DNA of 64,000 nucleotides from Yoonia sp. SS1-5 (GTDB lineage: Bacteria > Pseudomonadota > Alphaproteobacteria > Rhodobacterales > Rhodobacteraceae). A model generated the notes under the pieces. The model was not told the DNA's origin, searched no databases, and worked only from the letters and a program-made list of their open reading frames with translations. This document shows, one piece after another, positions 9,830-18,195 of the stretch (positions are counted from its first letter, which is position 1; every line of letters starts with the position of its first letter). A program made the translations under genes and the position numbers. The DNA lies in NCBI RefSeq assembly GCF_038443705.2, contig NZ_CP151767.2:2595501-2659500 (forward strand). The letters are read 5' to 3'.

Positions 9830-10390
9830 ATAAACGTAATACGCCCCATCACCGCCATGGCGAATATGCGCTGGGGTCACCTGCAAGACCACGGCATTCA
9901 AGGGCGGCAGTGACAGCCATTGTGGAACCTGATGGCGCAACACGCCAAAGCGGGTGGGGATCGGACCGCCATCATCACGATCTTTGCCCTTGCCGGTGAT
10001 GACCAACACCAATCGACGCCCCATGGCCGACGATCCCAGGATAAACCGAACCAGTTCGGGATGCGCCTCGGCCAGGACCATGCCGTGCAGATCAAGCCGC
10101 GCCTCTGGCTTGAGCTTGCCGCGCTTCATCTTGCCAAAAGCCTTGTGATCCATTTTGACAGGCGCGCTGGACAGCCGGTCCTTGATAGTAGGTGCGATGT
10201 CGTGGGATGGGCGGGTATTACTACGCTCGCCCACACGAAACGACGGGACGGGGTCGGCCGGCTTGGGCTGGACGCTTGGCTTTTCGGATAGAATGGGGCG
10301 GGTGCGCTTGGGGTCCATTGGCGTGGTGCGTTCGGCAACACGGTCCCATAAGGCGCGTTCATCCGCTGACAGGTGACGGGGCTTGCGCAT
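9812..10390 (-). CDS. Smr-domain protein
   Basis: 192 residues: a charged, likely disordered N-terminal half and a C-terminal Smr (small MutS-related) domain with LDLHGM near residue 98, LVLVITGKGKD, and HGGDGAYYVYLRR at the end. Smr domains nick or bind DNA or RNA; LDLHG and the GKG turn are the family hallmarks. The start codon overlaps the mltA stop by one base (TAATG), so it is translated from the timA-mltA transcript. It is a stand-alone Smr protein, separate from MutS elsewhere in this window. Confidence 0.88.
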   Translation of the reverse strand: MRKPRHLSADERALWDRVAERTTPMDPKRTRPILSEKPSVQPKPADPVPSFRVGERSNTRPSHDIAPTIKDRLSSAPVKMDHKAFGKMKRGKLKPEARLDLHGMVLAEAHPELVRFILGSSAMGRRLVLVITGKGKDRDDGGPIPTRFGVLRHQVPQWLSLPPLNAVVLQVTPAHIRHGGDGAYYVYLRRLG

Positions 10391-11418
10391 TACGGGCCTA
10401 TGGGCAAACGCTGCGCCATGGTCGTCGGCAGCAAAACAATCATACGGCCGGCATCCTTGATCGTGCCAGCCTCGCGCCCCGCATCGTCACCGGTTCCAAA
10501 GAATATATCAGCCCGCTGCGCGCCCTTGATCGCTGAACCGGTATCTTGCGCAACCATCAACCGGTTCATCGGGACGGCCCCTTCCTTTTCAATCCATACC
10601 GGCGAGCCGAGGGTCACAAAGGCCGGATCAACCGCAATCGTCCGCCCCGGCGTGATGGAACGGTTCATCGCACCCAAAGGGCCAAGGTCGGCAGGCACCT
10701 CACTCACCTCTCGGAAAAAGACATAGCTTTCGTTTTCCCACAAAAGTTTGCGGCCCTCGCGTCGGTTCTTGCGCACCCAGTTGCGGATCACCGCAGCCGA
10801 GACCTGATGGATCTCAAATTCGCCCCGATCCACCAGCGCCATACCGATTGATGAATAATCCCGCCCGTTTTTGCCCCCATAGCCCACGCGCATCACCTGG
10901 CCATCAGGCAGCCGTATGCGGCCCGACCCCTGGACCTGAAGGAAAAACAGATCCACCGGATCGGCCAGCCAGGCCAGTTCAAGACCCTTGTTGGCAAGGG
11001 GGGCGTCTTCGTCGATCTGGCGTCGGGTGAAATACGGCTCGCCCGGAACCAGATCATCGGGAACGGCATAAATCGGAAACTGATAGCCGTCACCGCGATG
11101 ACGGGACCCGATCAATTCAGGCTCGAAGTAGCCGGTGAACAGCATTGGGTCGCCATCTTCGATCAACACCGGACGAAAGAACTTTTCAAAGAAATCGCGC
11201 GCCGTTGGGCCAGTACGCGCCACATCGCACAGGATTTCCCAGTGCGGATCGCGCATATCGCGGCAGGTGTTCAAAAACACATCAAGCGCCGCCTGATGGT
11301 CATCCGTGGCCCAGCCAGCCAGATCGCTAAAGGGCACGCGCGTATATGTGGGGTCGGCCATTGCAGCTGTGCCAGTCAGAACCGAAAGAAGAACACCGCC
11401 CAACCAGCCTTTTATCAT
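10390..11418 (-). CDS. mltA: MltA, membrane-bound lytic murein transglycosylase A
   Basis: 342 residues with an N-terminal signal (MIKGWLGGVLLSVLTGTAAMA). No lipobox Cys is visible, so unlike E. coli MltA it is probably periplasmic and not lipid-anchored. The MltA core shows TGYFEPELIGSR and DLFFLQVQGSGRI. The C-terminal 3D domain shows VAQDTGSAIKG and RADIFFGTG with catalytic-type aspartates. It cleaves peptidoglycan glycan strands to 1,6-anhydro ends. The start at 11418 gives an ATGA overlap with the Tim44-like gene; the longer frame to 11481 lies inside that gene. Confidence 0.93.
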   Translation of the reverse strand: MIKGWLGGVLLSVLTGTAAMADPTYTRVPFSDLAGWATDDHQAALDVFLNTCRDMRDPHWEILCDVARTGPTARDFFEKFFRPVLIEDGDPMLFTGYFEPELIGSRHRGDGYQFPIYAVPDDLVPGEPYFTRRQIDEDAPLANKGLELAWLADPVDLFFLQVQGSGRIRLPDGQVMRVGYGGKNGRDYSSIGMALVDRGEFEIHQVSAAVIRNWVRKNRREGRKLLWENESYVFFREVSEVPADLGPLGAMNRSITPGRTIAVDPAFVTLGSPVWIEKEGAVPMNRLMVAQDTGSAIKGAQRADIFFGTGDDAGREAGTIKDAGRMIVLLPTTMAQRLPIGP

Positions 11419-12077
11419 TCGCCGGTGGCTACAAGACGCCAATTGGGATCGCCGGAATCCATCTTGCGCGCAAAGGTCCATGTATCCTTCTGGCGCTTGA
11501 TTTCCTTATCGCTGCCCTCGACGATGTCGCCAGCGTTGTCGCGGACAACCGATGTCATTTCCGATTTGAACCGCACGGAAACCTCACCCTCTTTGCTGGT
11601 CTCGTCATATTCAGCGGCCACAAGCGTCATGTCGCTGATACCGATAAAATTCGCATCAACGGTCAAGCCCTGGCGCTGGCGTTCATCCACAACTGTCGCA
11701 AACGCCTCGTATACATCTTCCGAGATAAACGGCACGATTTCGTCCAGATCACCTTTTTCAAATGCCATCAGGATCATCTCGTACGCGCCGCGCGCGCCAC
11801 CCAGAAATTCAGTCACGTTGAAGGACGGATCGACACGTTTCATCGCGGCCAGCGCCTTGGCTGCAACGGAATCCTCTTCAACGTGGTCGGTAATATCCAG
11901 ATCCGGGCCACCTTCGATGACGTCAAATTCGGGCTTTGGACGACCGCGTGCCGGATCAGGCCGGGTGACGGCTGGCTTTTCGTATCCTTCGCGCGTTCCC
12001 AATACGCCACGCAGCCGCAGGATCAGAAAAACAGCGATGCCCGCAAGCACCAAAAGCTGAATAATCGAAGAATTCAT
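11415..12077 (-). CDS. Tim44/TimA-family protein
   Basis: 220 residues: an N-terminal membrane anchor (IIQLLVLAGIAVFLILR), a Pro/Arg-rich linker and a C-terminal Tim44-like domain (FLGGARGAYEMILMAFEKGD, then IVPFISEDVYEAF). In alphaproteobacteria such proteins are inner-membrane homologues of the mitochondrial Tim44 domain and neighbour fxsA/secB near the origin, as here. GAGGT precedes the ATG. It heads the leftward timA-mltA-smr operon and is divergent from fxsA, with both promoters in the 109-bp gap. Confidence 0.88.
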   Translation of the reverse strand: MNSSIIQLLVLAGIAVFLILRLRGVLGTREGYEKPAVTRPDPARGRPKPEFDVIEGGPDLDITDHVEEDSVAAKALAAMKRVDPSFNVTEFLGGARGAYEMILMAFEKGDLDEIVPFISEDVYEAFATVVDERQRQGLTVDANFIGISDMTLVAAEYDETSKEGEVSVRFKSEMTSVVRDNAGDIVEGSDKEIKRQKDTWTFARKMDSGDPNWRLVATGE

Positions 12078-12186
12078 CGGGACCTCGTTGAAAGGAAGGC
12101 ATGGAATTTTGCCAGTCGAACCTTATGTAGGTCAGGGGTAGGCCTGAGTCCACCTTACCCCGCAGAAGTTACGAAAGGTGCCTGCT

Positions 12187-12666
12187 ATGTGGCTGTTGAT
12201 TGCCTTTATTGCCGTCCCAATGATCGAAATCGCGCTGTTTATTCAGGTTGGCGGGGTGATCGGGATGTGGTGGACCCTGCTGATCGTGCTGATGACAGCC
12301 ATCGCGGGGTCGTATCTGGTCCGCAGTCAGGGATTGCGTGAACTGGGGCGATTGCAACAATCCTTTTCCGAAATGCAGGATCCGACAGAACCACTGGCCA
12401 ATGGTGCCATGATCCTGTTTGCCGGCGCGCTTTTGCTGACGCCGGGTTTCTTTACGGATGTTGTTGGGTTGTCACTGCTTGTTCCGCAAGTCAGGCAAGC
12501 GGCGTTCAAATGGGCGCGGTCCCGGATCAAAGTCAGCAGTTTCAAGGTCAACACGGCCGCTCAAGCACCGCGCAAACCCCGCGATCAGGTCATTGATGGC
12601 GAATTCGAAGAAGTGACTGCGGATAAAAAATCAAACCAGACGCCATCTGGATGGACCCAGCATTGA
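12187..12666 (+). CDS. fxsA: FxsA-family membrane protein
   Basis: 159 residues with four hydrophobic segments in the first two-thirds (MWLLIAFIAVPMIEIALFI and LLIVLMTAIAGSYLV, then MILFAGALLLTPGFFTD and VVGLSLLVP) and a basic, polar C-terminal tail. The pattern and LTPGFFTD are typical of FxsA, named after suppression of phage-F exclusion in E. coli; its cellular role is unclear. I chose ATG 12187, nine bases after AAAGG. A GTG at 12178 abuts that site and is unlikely. It lies just before secB, as in relatives. Confidence 0.88.
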   Translation: MWLLIAFIAVPMIEIALFIQVGGVIGMWWTLLIVLMTAIAGSYLVRSQGLRELGRLQQSFSEMQDPTEPLANGAMILFAGALLLTPGFFTDVVGLSLLVPQVRQAAFKWARSRIKVSSFKVNTAAQAPRKPRDQVIDGEFEEVTADKKSNQTPSGWTQH

Positions 12667-12725
12667 GGCCAACAAGATAGGCTGCTAGGAACGCGGCAAC
12701 TTTATTCCACAGGAGCTTATGGCAA

Positions 12726-13235
12726 ATGGCCGATACACCCGAAACAGGCGCAAATGGCGCAGAACCCGCACAGCCACTGCAGGTCAAGAACCGTGTCATG
12801 GCACAATATATCCGTGACATGTCGTTCGAGAACATTCTGGCCCAAAAAGGTGTACAGGGTGACGCACAACCCGAAATTCAGGTGCAGGTCAATCTGGATG
12901 CCCGCAAGCGGACAACAGAACACCAGTTCGAAATCATCACCAAGCTGAACATCACCAGCAAGACCAAGGAAAAAGGCGAACCGCTTTTTGTGCTCGAGCT
13001 GGAATATGCCGGTGTCTTCCATGTCGAGGGCGTACCAGAAGAGCAGATGCACCCGTATCTGTTGATCGAATGCCCGCGCATTACGTTCCCGTTCGTGCGC
13101 CGGATTGTCAGCGATGTGACCCGCGACGGTGGTTTCCCACCGCTGAACCTCGAACAAATCGACTTCATGGCACTCTATCGCTCCGAGCTCGCCCGCCGGG
13201 CAGAAGCTGAAAAAGCAGCGAAAGCAGAAAGCTAA
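12726..13235 (+). CDS. secB: SecB, protein-export chaperone
   Basis: 169-residue SecB. It starts with a short acidic leader, then VKNRVMAQYIRDMSFENIL, QVNLDARKR and the C-terminal FPFVRRIVSDVTRDGGFPPL. SecB holds presecretory proteins unfolded and hands them to SecA. AGGAG lies ten bases upstream of the ATG at 12726. An ATG at 12719 is out of frame. The 3' end overlaps dnaQ by 4 bp (convergent). Placement beside dnaQ-coaE-aroE-maf matches the conserved alphaproteobacterial origin-flanking cluster. Confidence 0.96.
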   Translation: MADTPETGANGAEPAQPLQVKNRVMAQYIRDMSFENILAQKGVQGDAQPEIQVQVNLDARKRTTEHQFEIITKLNITSKTKEKGEPLFVLELEYAGVFHVEGVPEEQMHPYLLIECPRITFPFVRRIVSDVTRDGGFPPLNLEQIDFMALYRSELARRAEAEKAAKAES

Positions 13236-13924
13236 GCCAGCTTTTTCCAGACAGCATCGTCGCCCAGCTTGTCAATAAAGGCTTGATGGGCGGCTTTTTC
13301 TTCAGCTGTCAGTTTAGACGCCAACGGCTGTGGGCGTGGCGCTGGGCGCCAGTCTTGTGAACCACCATCCGTTGTTTTCGTCCGCGTATCCGCGGCCAGC
13401 GCAAAATCAGGTTGCCGGCCTCCGATCAGTTCCAGATAAACTTCGGCCAGGATTTCACTATCAAGCAACGCGCCATGCAGCGTACGCGACGAGTTATCAA
13501 TTCCAAACCGCCGGCACAGCGCATCCAGCGACGCGGGCGAGCCAGGAAACCTGCGCCGCGCAATAGCCAGCGTATCAATGGCCTGATCCATCGGCAAATG
13601 CGGGCGGTTAACCCAGCCAAGCTCGGCGTTGAGGAATTTCATATCGAAAGCAGCGTTGTGGATGACCAGTTTGGCATCACCGACAAAATCGACAAAATCC
13701 TGTGCAATTTCCTTGAACAGGGGTTTGTCCGCCAGGAATTCATCACCCAGCCCGTGAACAGCAAAGGCTTCTTCCGGCATGGACCGTTGCGGGTTGATAT
13801 ATTGATGATATGTCCGCCCGGTCGGGACATGACCGTTCAACTCTACAGCACCGATTTCAACGATGCGGTCACCTTCACCCGGTTCAAAACCCGTTGTCTC
13901 GGTGTCGAGGACAATTTCACGCAT
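13232..13924 (-). CDS. dnaQ: DnaQ, DNA polymerase III epsilon (proofreading) subunit
   Basis: 230 residues with a DEDDh exonuclease: Exo I LDTETTGF (Asp7, Glu9), Exo II LVIHNAAFDMKFLN, and Exo III with His and Asp in LHGALLDSEILAEVYLEL. It is the 3'-5' proofreading exonuclease of the replicase. The C-terminal linker (TAEEKAAHQAFIDKLG, ending VWKKLA) fits the alpha-subunit-binding tail. The start overlaps the coaE 3' end by 8 bp, so it is the last gene of the leftward maf-aroE-coaE-dnaQ operon. Confidence 0.94.
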   Translation of the reverse strand: MREIVLDTETTGFEPGEGDRIVEIGAVELNGHVPTGRTYHQYINPQRSMPEEAFAVHGLGDEFLADKPLFKEIAQDFVDFVGDAKLVIHNAAFDMKFLNAELGWVNRPHLPMDQAIDTLAIARRRFPGSPASLDALCRRFGIDNSSRTLHGALLDSEILAEVYLELIGGRQPDFALAADTRTKTTDGGSQDWRPAPRPQPLASKLTAEEKAAHQAFIDKLGDDAVWKKLA

Positions 13925-14507
13925 TTGGATGCCCTTTGAGCTGTTCGATTAATTCTCGCACGGCGTTGCGGGTCTGGTCCAGCGTCTGGGTTTCAATCAG
14001 GTGATCGGCGCGACGGCGCTTTTCCGCGTCAGGCATCTGACGTTCCAGCATCGCCTCGAATTGGGGGATGGTCATACCGGGGCGGGCAAGCACACGCGCC
14101 CGCTGATCTGCGGGCGAAGCAGATACGACCAGAACCGTATCAAGCCATTGATCTGCATTAGTTTCATAAAGAAGCGGAATGTCAAAAACCAATAATGGAT
14201 CGTCATGGGCGGCGATGAATGCTGCCCGATCCTTTGCCACCAGCGGATGCACGATATTTTCGATTGCTTCCAACGCAGATGGGTCCTTGGCGATGATCTG
14301 CTTCAACATGTCACGCGAGATTGCGTCACCTTCCACCGCATCGGGAAAGGCCTGCCGCATCGGTGTGACAGCGCCGCCCCCTTTTCCATATAAGGCATGC
14401 ACAACTGCATCTGCATCCCACACGGGGATATGTGCATCGCGGAACATGGCCGCTGTGGTTGATTTCCCCATGCCGATTGACCCTGTCAGCCCCAAAAGAT
14501 GGGTCAT
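13917..14507 (-). CDS. coaE: CoaE, dephospho-CoA kinase
   Basis: 196 residues with the P-loop GLTGSIGMGKST (residues 6-17), the DADAVVHALYG substrate segment, LVFDIPLLYE, and the R-rich lid near RQMPDAEKRRRADH. It phosphorylates the 3' hydroxyl of dephospho-CoA, the last step of CoA synthesis. It has an ATGA overlap with aroE upstream and an 8-bp overlap with dnaQ downstream, so it is translationally coupled within the operon. Confidence 0.95.
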   Translation of the reverse strand: MTHLLGLTGSIGMGKSTTAAMFRDAHIPVWDADAVVHALYGKGGGAVTPMRQAFPDAVEGDAISRDMLKQIIAKDPSALEAIENIVHPLVAKDRAAFIAAHDDPLLVFDIPLLYETNADQWLDTVLVVSASPADQRARVLARPGMTIPQFEAMLERQMPDAEKRRRADHLIETQTLDQTRNAVRELIEQLKGHPNA

Positions 14508-15331
14508 GCCAGAACAGCAGCGCGGGTGGCATCGTCAACCTCTGGCCTTTGGCCAAACCAACGCTCAAAACCTGGCACACCTTGATGTAGCAACATTCCC
14601 AAACCATCGACAGCGACGCACCCGGCCGCAGCGGCAGCATCCAACAAGGTGGTGCGCAATGGGTTATACACGATATCGGTTACAACCGCGTCTGACCGCA
14701 AATCATCCAGCGGTACTTTGAAAGGTTGCGCCCCTGCCATGCCAAGTGAGGTGGTATTGATGACGGTTGTTGCAGTTTCCAGCATCGTGCCTGCCTGCAC
14801 CCAATCAACCACGCGAACACGCGTTCCGAATTCGTCGCTAAGCGCCTCGGCCTTAGGGCGGGTTCTGTTCGATAACAGTATTTCGGGAACACCAGCATCA
14901 GCCAGTGCCACGATAATCGCCCGCGCCGCACCACCGGCGCCAAATATGGCCGCAGGGCCGCTTTGCGGGTTCCAGTCGGGGGCACCTTGCCTGAGGTTAG
15001 CGATAAACCCGTAGCCGTCGGTGTTATCAGCCAGAACACGGCCATCATCAGTGAAGGTCAGGGTATTTGCGGCCCCAACCAAAGTGGCGCGGTCCGACAC
15101 CTGATCGACGAAATCGAGAACACGAATCTTATGAGGGATCGTGACGTTAATCCCGACATAGCCCTGACCCGGCAATGCCCGAATGGTTTGCTCCAAGGCA
15201 TCTTCTGTCACCTGAATTGCATCATAGGACCCCGCCAAACCGTAGCGGCGCAGCCAATGGGTATGAAGTTTCGGCGACAGGGAATGGCTTATCGGATTTC
15301 CGATCACGCCAGCGCGGGGTATCTTGGTCAT
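14504..15331 (-). CDS. aroE: AroE, shikimate 5-dehydrogenase
   Basis: 275 residues. The N-terminal substrate domain has GNPISHSLSPKLH and GINVTIPHK (catalytic Lys). The C-terminal NADP-binding domain has IFGAGGAARAI and the NRTRPKAE loop, whose Arg residues prefer NADPH. It reduces 3-dehydroshikimate to shikimate in aromatic amino-acid synthesis. ATGA overlaps occur at both ends, with maf upstream and coaE downstream. Confidence 0.96.
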   Translation of the reverse strand: MTKIPRAGVIGNPISHSLSPKLHTHWLRRYGLAGSYDAIQVTEDALEQTIRALPGQGYVGINVTIPHKIRVLDFVDQVSDRATLVGAANTLTFTDDGRVLADNTDGYGFIANLRQGAPDWNPQSGPAAIFGAGGAARAIIVALADAGVPEILLSNRTRPKAEALSDEFGTRVRVVDWVQAGTMLETATTVINTTSLGMAGAQPFKVPLDDLRSDAVVTDIVYNPLRTTLLDAAAAAGCVAVDGLGMLLHQGVPGFERWFGQRPEVDDATRAAVLA

Positions 15332-15927
15332 TGTGGTATTGTCCCGCGAAGCGTCAGGTAAGACAAGACTTCAAGCAACGGTAAGCCAAGTACATGAAAA
15401 TGATCGCCTTCTATCCTTGAAAACAGGCGAACACCTTCTTCTTCCAGTTTGTAGGCACCCACCGCATGGCGGATGCTGTTCCAGTTCCTGTCGACATAGT
15501 CCTGCAAATAAGCGTCTGTCGCCTGCCGCATATGCAGGCGGACAACACCCACGTGGCGCCAAAGCGGCTTGCCCTCGCCATAAATGACAGCAGCAGACAG
15601 CAGCTTATGGCCGGATCCGCGCAAAGACTGCAATTGTTGCAATGCCATGTCGGGCGTGTCGGGTTTTGACAGGATGCGATCACCATGGGCGAGGATCTGA
15701 TCGCATCCAATCACCAGGGACTCCGTCCGTTTCAGACCGACCTTTTGCGCTTTCATTTCAGCCAGACAGTCGGCAATGTCACGGGGGGTTGCGGCCTCTG
15801 CCTGCAAGGATCGCCTGATCGCATCCTCATCTATGCGGGCAGTTTCGACGCTGAATGGCACGGCTGCATTGCGCAGCAAGGTCGCGCGAATTTCGGATGA
15901 AGAGGCCAGGATGATCGGCTCAGTCAT
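15328..15927 (-). CDS. maf: Maf/YceF-family nucleotide pyrophosphatase
   Basis: 199 residues with the Maf signature LASSSEIRATLL at the N-terminus and IGCDQIL in the middle. The D-Q pair (instead of D-T) at this site is typical of the YceF branch, which hydrolyses 7-methyl-GTP; that specificity is inferred. It heads the leftward operon, and a perfect DnaA box begins at the first base of its start codon, at the edge of the candidate origin. Maf proteins are thought to clear non-canonical nucleotides or affect division. Confidence 0.9.
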   Translation of the reverse strand: MTEPIILASSSEIRATLLRNAAVPFSVETARIDEDAIRRSLQAEAATPRDIADCLAEMKAQKVGLKRTESLVIGCDQILAHGDRILSKPDTPDMALQQLQSLRGSGHKLLSAAVIYGEGKPLWRHVGVVRLHMRQATDAYLQDYVDRNWNSIRHAVGAYKLEEEGVRLFSRIEGDHFHVLGLPLLEVLSYLTLRGTIPQ

Positions 15928-15935
15928 GTGGATAA
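15927..15935 (-). promoter_or_regulatory. DnaA box (perfect match)
   Basis: TGTGGATAA, the complement of the consensus TTATCCACA, located exactly at and upstream of the maf start codon. It is the only perfect consensus box I found in the origin gap. Confidence 0.7.
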
Positions 15936-16333
15936 CCCGATGGACAATCCATGTGTCGTGTTTGGGGCAAAACTGTTGGCACTTTCAAAGGCTTCTTTGC
16001 GCTGGATCGTTTCAGGGGTTGTAGACCGGAACACCGCCCGTTTTCCACCGGGGGTAAGTATGAAATCCGGATGTGTAAGATTTTTGTGCCGGACGCGTGC
16101 CGGCGGGAAATTGAGCGATACCAGGGCACGGCGACAATCAGCAAGTTATTGATTTAATTATTATAAATACTACTCCGCATCCACCATAGGCCACACATTA
16201 ACTAGCCCTGACCGGTGGATAACTCTGCGGACGAAAAAATAACCCACAGAAATGTGGACCCCCATCATCTTCATCATCTTTTCTTTCTATATATATTTAT
16301 TAATAACGTTCTCACCGATCGGAGACTTACCCC
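15928..16333. other. Candidate chromosomal origin of replication (oriC)
   Basis: A 406-bp gene-free gap between the maf-aroE-coaE-dnaQ block (leftward) and hemJ-rho-mnmE-mnmG-rsmG-parAB (rightward), the setting of oriC in Caulobacter and relatives. It has two AT-rich tracts suited to unwinding: 16146-16169 (23 of 24 bases A/T) and 16288-16306 (all A/T). A perfect DnaA box lies at 15927-15935, a one-mismatch box at 16214-16222 and a weak box at 16240-16248. Genes point away from it on both sides for several kb, and parS sites lie 3.1 and 5.1 kb away. The call rests on synteny and sequence pattern; no skew was computed. Confidence 0.65.
16214..16222 (-). promoter_or_regulatory. DnaA box, one mismatch
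   Basis: GGTGGATAA differs from TGTGGATAA at the first base only. It sits between the two AT-rich tracts of the candidate origin. A weaker TAACCCACA (two mismatches) follows at 16240-16248. Confidence 0.45.
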
Positions 16334-16774
16334 GTGTTGATCAGCATCTATCCATGGATCAAAGCGCTACACATCATGGCTGTGATTGCGTGGATGGCTG
16401 GCCTTTTTTACTTGCCAAGATTGTTTGTATATCACGCAGAGCGTGCAAGTGTCGGATCCGAGTTGGATCAGACCTTTCAGATCATGGAAGAAAAGCTGCT
16501 TCGCGTGATCATGAACCCAGCCATGATCGTTGCCTGGATTGCGGGACTGGTGATGATCGGTATGGGGGCCTTTGACTGGGGGTCTGTCTGGGCCTGGGTC
16601 AAGATCATTTGCGTTATTCTGATGACAGCCGCCCATGGCTGGATGGCCGCCCGGCGCAAAGAGTTTGCGGCCGGAACAAATACCCGGACCGGGCGAACCT
16701 ACCGGATGTTCAACGAGGTGCCGACCGTGCTGATGTTGCTTATCGTCATCGCGGTTGTCGTGCGTCCATTCTAG
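16334..16774 (+). CDS. hemJ: HemJ, protoporphyrinogen IX oxidase
   Basis: 146-residue membrane protein of the HemJ (UPF0093) family with four hydrophobic segments. The first carries the conserved His in IKALHIMAVIAWMAGLFYLPRLFVYH, quoted in parts: IKALHIMAVIAW, then LFYLPRLFVYH. EKLLRVIMNPAMI and HGWMAARRKEF are also typical. HemJ oxidises protoporphyrinogen IX in the heme pathway of alphaproteobacteria lacking HemY/HemG. The start is GTG at 16334, supported by GGAGA eight bases upstream. It is the first gene right of the candidate origin. hemH and hemW occur elsewhere in the window. Confidence 0.92.
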   Translation: MLISIYPWIKALHIMAVIAWMAGLFYLPRLFVYHAERASVGSELDQTFQIMEEKLLRVIMNPAMIVAWIAGLVMIGMGAFDWGSVWAWVKIICVILMTAAHGWMAARRKEFAAGTNTRTGRTYRMFNEVPTVLMLLIVIAVVVRPF

Positions 16775-16893
16775 GCCGTCGTTGACTCCCAACCGGCGTT
16801 TGCCTACACGTATCTCGCACCCCGTCCGGGGACCGCATTTTTCCAGAACCGTTCCACATATGTCAGCTGACCAAGCTGCTGCAGGATATTGAT

Positions 16894-18165
16894 ATGTCTC
16901 AACACCGTTTGAACCTTGCTGATCTCAAGGCGCAAAGCCCCAAGGATCTTTTGTCGCTGGCAGAAGAGCTGGAGATCGAGAACGCGTCGACCATGCGCAA
17001 GGGCGATATGATGTTCGCGATCCTCAAGGAGCGTGCGGACGAAGAATGGATCATCGGTGGTGACGGCGTGCTAGAGGTCTTGCAGGACGGTTTTGGGTTC
17101 CTGCGCTCACCCGAGGCAAACTATCTGCCGGGCCCAGATGATATTTATGTTTCCCCGGATATGATCCGCCTGCACTCTCTTCGGACGGGCGATACCGTTG
17201 AAGGGGTCATGAAAGAACCAAACGACACAGAGCGTTATTTTGCGCTTACCTCGGTTGAACGGATCAATTTTGAAGAACCCGAGCGGGCAAAACATAAGGT
17301 CGCGTTTGACAACCTGACCCCGCTTTACCCCGAAGAGCGGCTGACCATGGAAGTTGCGGACCCGACGATCAAGGATCGGTCTGCGCGGATCATTGACCTG
17401 GTATCACCTATCGGAAAGGGCCAGCGGTCGCTGATCGTGGCACCACCCCGCACCGGTAAAACGGTATTGTTGCAGAACATCGCTAACTCTATCGAGAAAA
17501 ATCACCCCGAATGTTATCTGATTGTGCTGCTGATCGACGAACGGCCCGAAGAGGTGACGGACATGCAGCGGTCGGTCAAAGGGGAAGTGGTCTCATCAAC
17601 CTTTGATGAACCTGCGACGCGTCACGTGGCTGTGTCCGAGATGGTGATCGAAAAGGCGAAGCGACTTGTCGAGCACAAGCGTGATGTGGTGATCCTGCTG
17701 GATTCGATCACCCGGCTTGGGCGGGCGTTTAACACGACGGTCCCGTCATCTGGTAAAGTGTTGACCGGCGGTGTTGATGCCAACGCGCTACAGCGCCCCA
17801 AGCGGTTCTTTGGTGCCGCCCGGAATATTGAGGAAGGCGGATCGCTGACGATTATCGCCACAGCCTTGATTGATACCGGTTCCCGTATGGACGAGGTCAT
17901 CTTTGAAGAATTCAAAGGCACCGGCAACAGCGAGATTGTGCTTGATCGTAAGGTTGCGGATAAGCGGGTCTTCCCCGCCATGGACATCCTGAAATCCGGT
18001 ACCCGGAAAGAAGAGCTTTTGGTTGATAAGGGCGATCTGGCCAAGACTTACGTCTTGCGGCGGATTTTGAACCCAATGGGCACAACAGATGCGATCGAGT
18101 TCCTGATTGGCAAGCTGAAGCAGACCAAGACGAATTCAGACTTCTTCGATTCCATGAACACGTAA
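16894..18165 (+). CDS. rho: Rho, transcription termination factor
   Basis: 423 residues. The N-terminal helical domain ([20 protein letters not shown]) is followed by the OSB RNA-binding fold with [17 protein letters not shown]. The ATPase core has Walker A APPRTGKT near residue 185, Walker [12 protein letters not shown], and the Q-loop/R-loop region downstream. The hexameric helicase ends untranslated transcripts. AGGA lies eight bases before the ATG. Length and motifs are canonical. The gap to hemJ (119 bp) probably holds its promoter and leader. Confidence 0.97.
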   Translation: MSQHRLNLADLKAQSPKDLLSLAEELEIENASTMRKGDMMFAILKERADEEWIIGGDGVLEVLQDGFGFLRSPEANYLPGPDDIYVSPDMIRLHSLRTGDTVEGVMKEPNDTERYFALTSVERINFEEPERAKHKVAFDNLTPLYPEERLTMEVADPTIKDRSARIIDLVSPIGKGQRSLIVAPPRTGKTVLLQNIANSIEKNHPECYLIVLLIDERPEEVTDMQRSVKGEVVSSTFDEPATRHVAVSEMVIEKAKRLVEHKRDVVILLDSITRLGRAFNTTVPSSGKVLTGGVDANALQRPKRFFGAARNIEEGGSLTIIATALIDTGSRMDEVIFEEFKGTGNSEIVLDRKVADKRVFPAMDILKSGTRKEELLVDKGDLAKTYVLRRILNPMGTTDAIEFLIGKLKQTKTNSDFFDSMNT

Positions 18166-18168
18166 CTT

Positions 18169-18184
18169 ATTGTTTTAAAACAAT
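18169..18184. repeat. 16-bp perfect palindrome between rho and mnmE
   Basis: ATTGTTTTAAAACAAT is a perfect inverted repeat with no spacer, 11 bp before the mnmE ATG and just after the rho stop. It could be an operator for a dimeric regulator, or an A/T-rich hairpin. It does not look like a terminator, since there is no GC stem. Confidence 0.6.
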
Positions 18185-18195
18185 GGGTTAATAGT

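Noticed and set aside
11098..12060. Long plus-strand open frame (320 codons) over mltA and the Tim44-like gene
   Set aside because: It is antisense to two well-supported genes, has no recognisable domains, low-complexity Ser/Arg-rich composition typical of shadow frames, and no ribosome site.
16240..16261. Further DnaA boxes at 16240 and 16253
   Set aside because: They have two to three mismatches from TTATCCACA; counted only as weak support for the origin.
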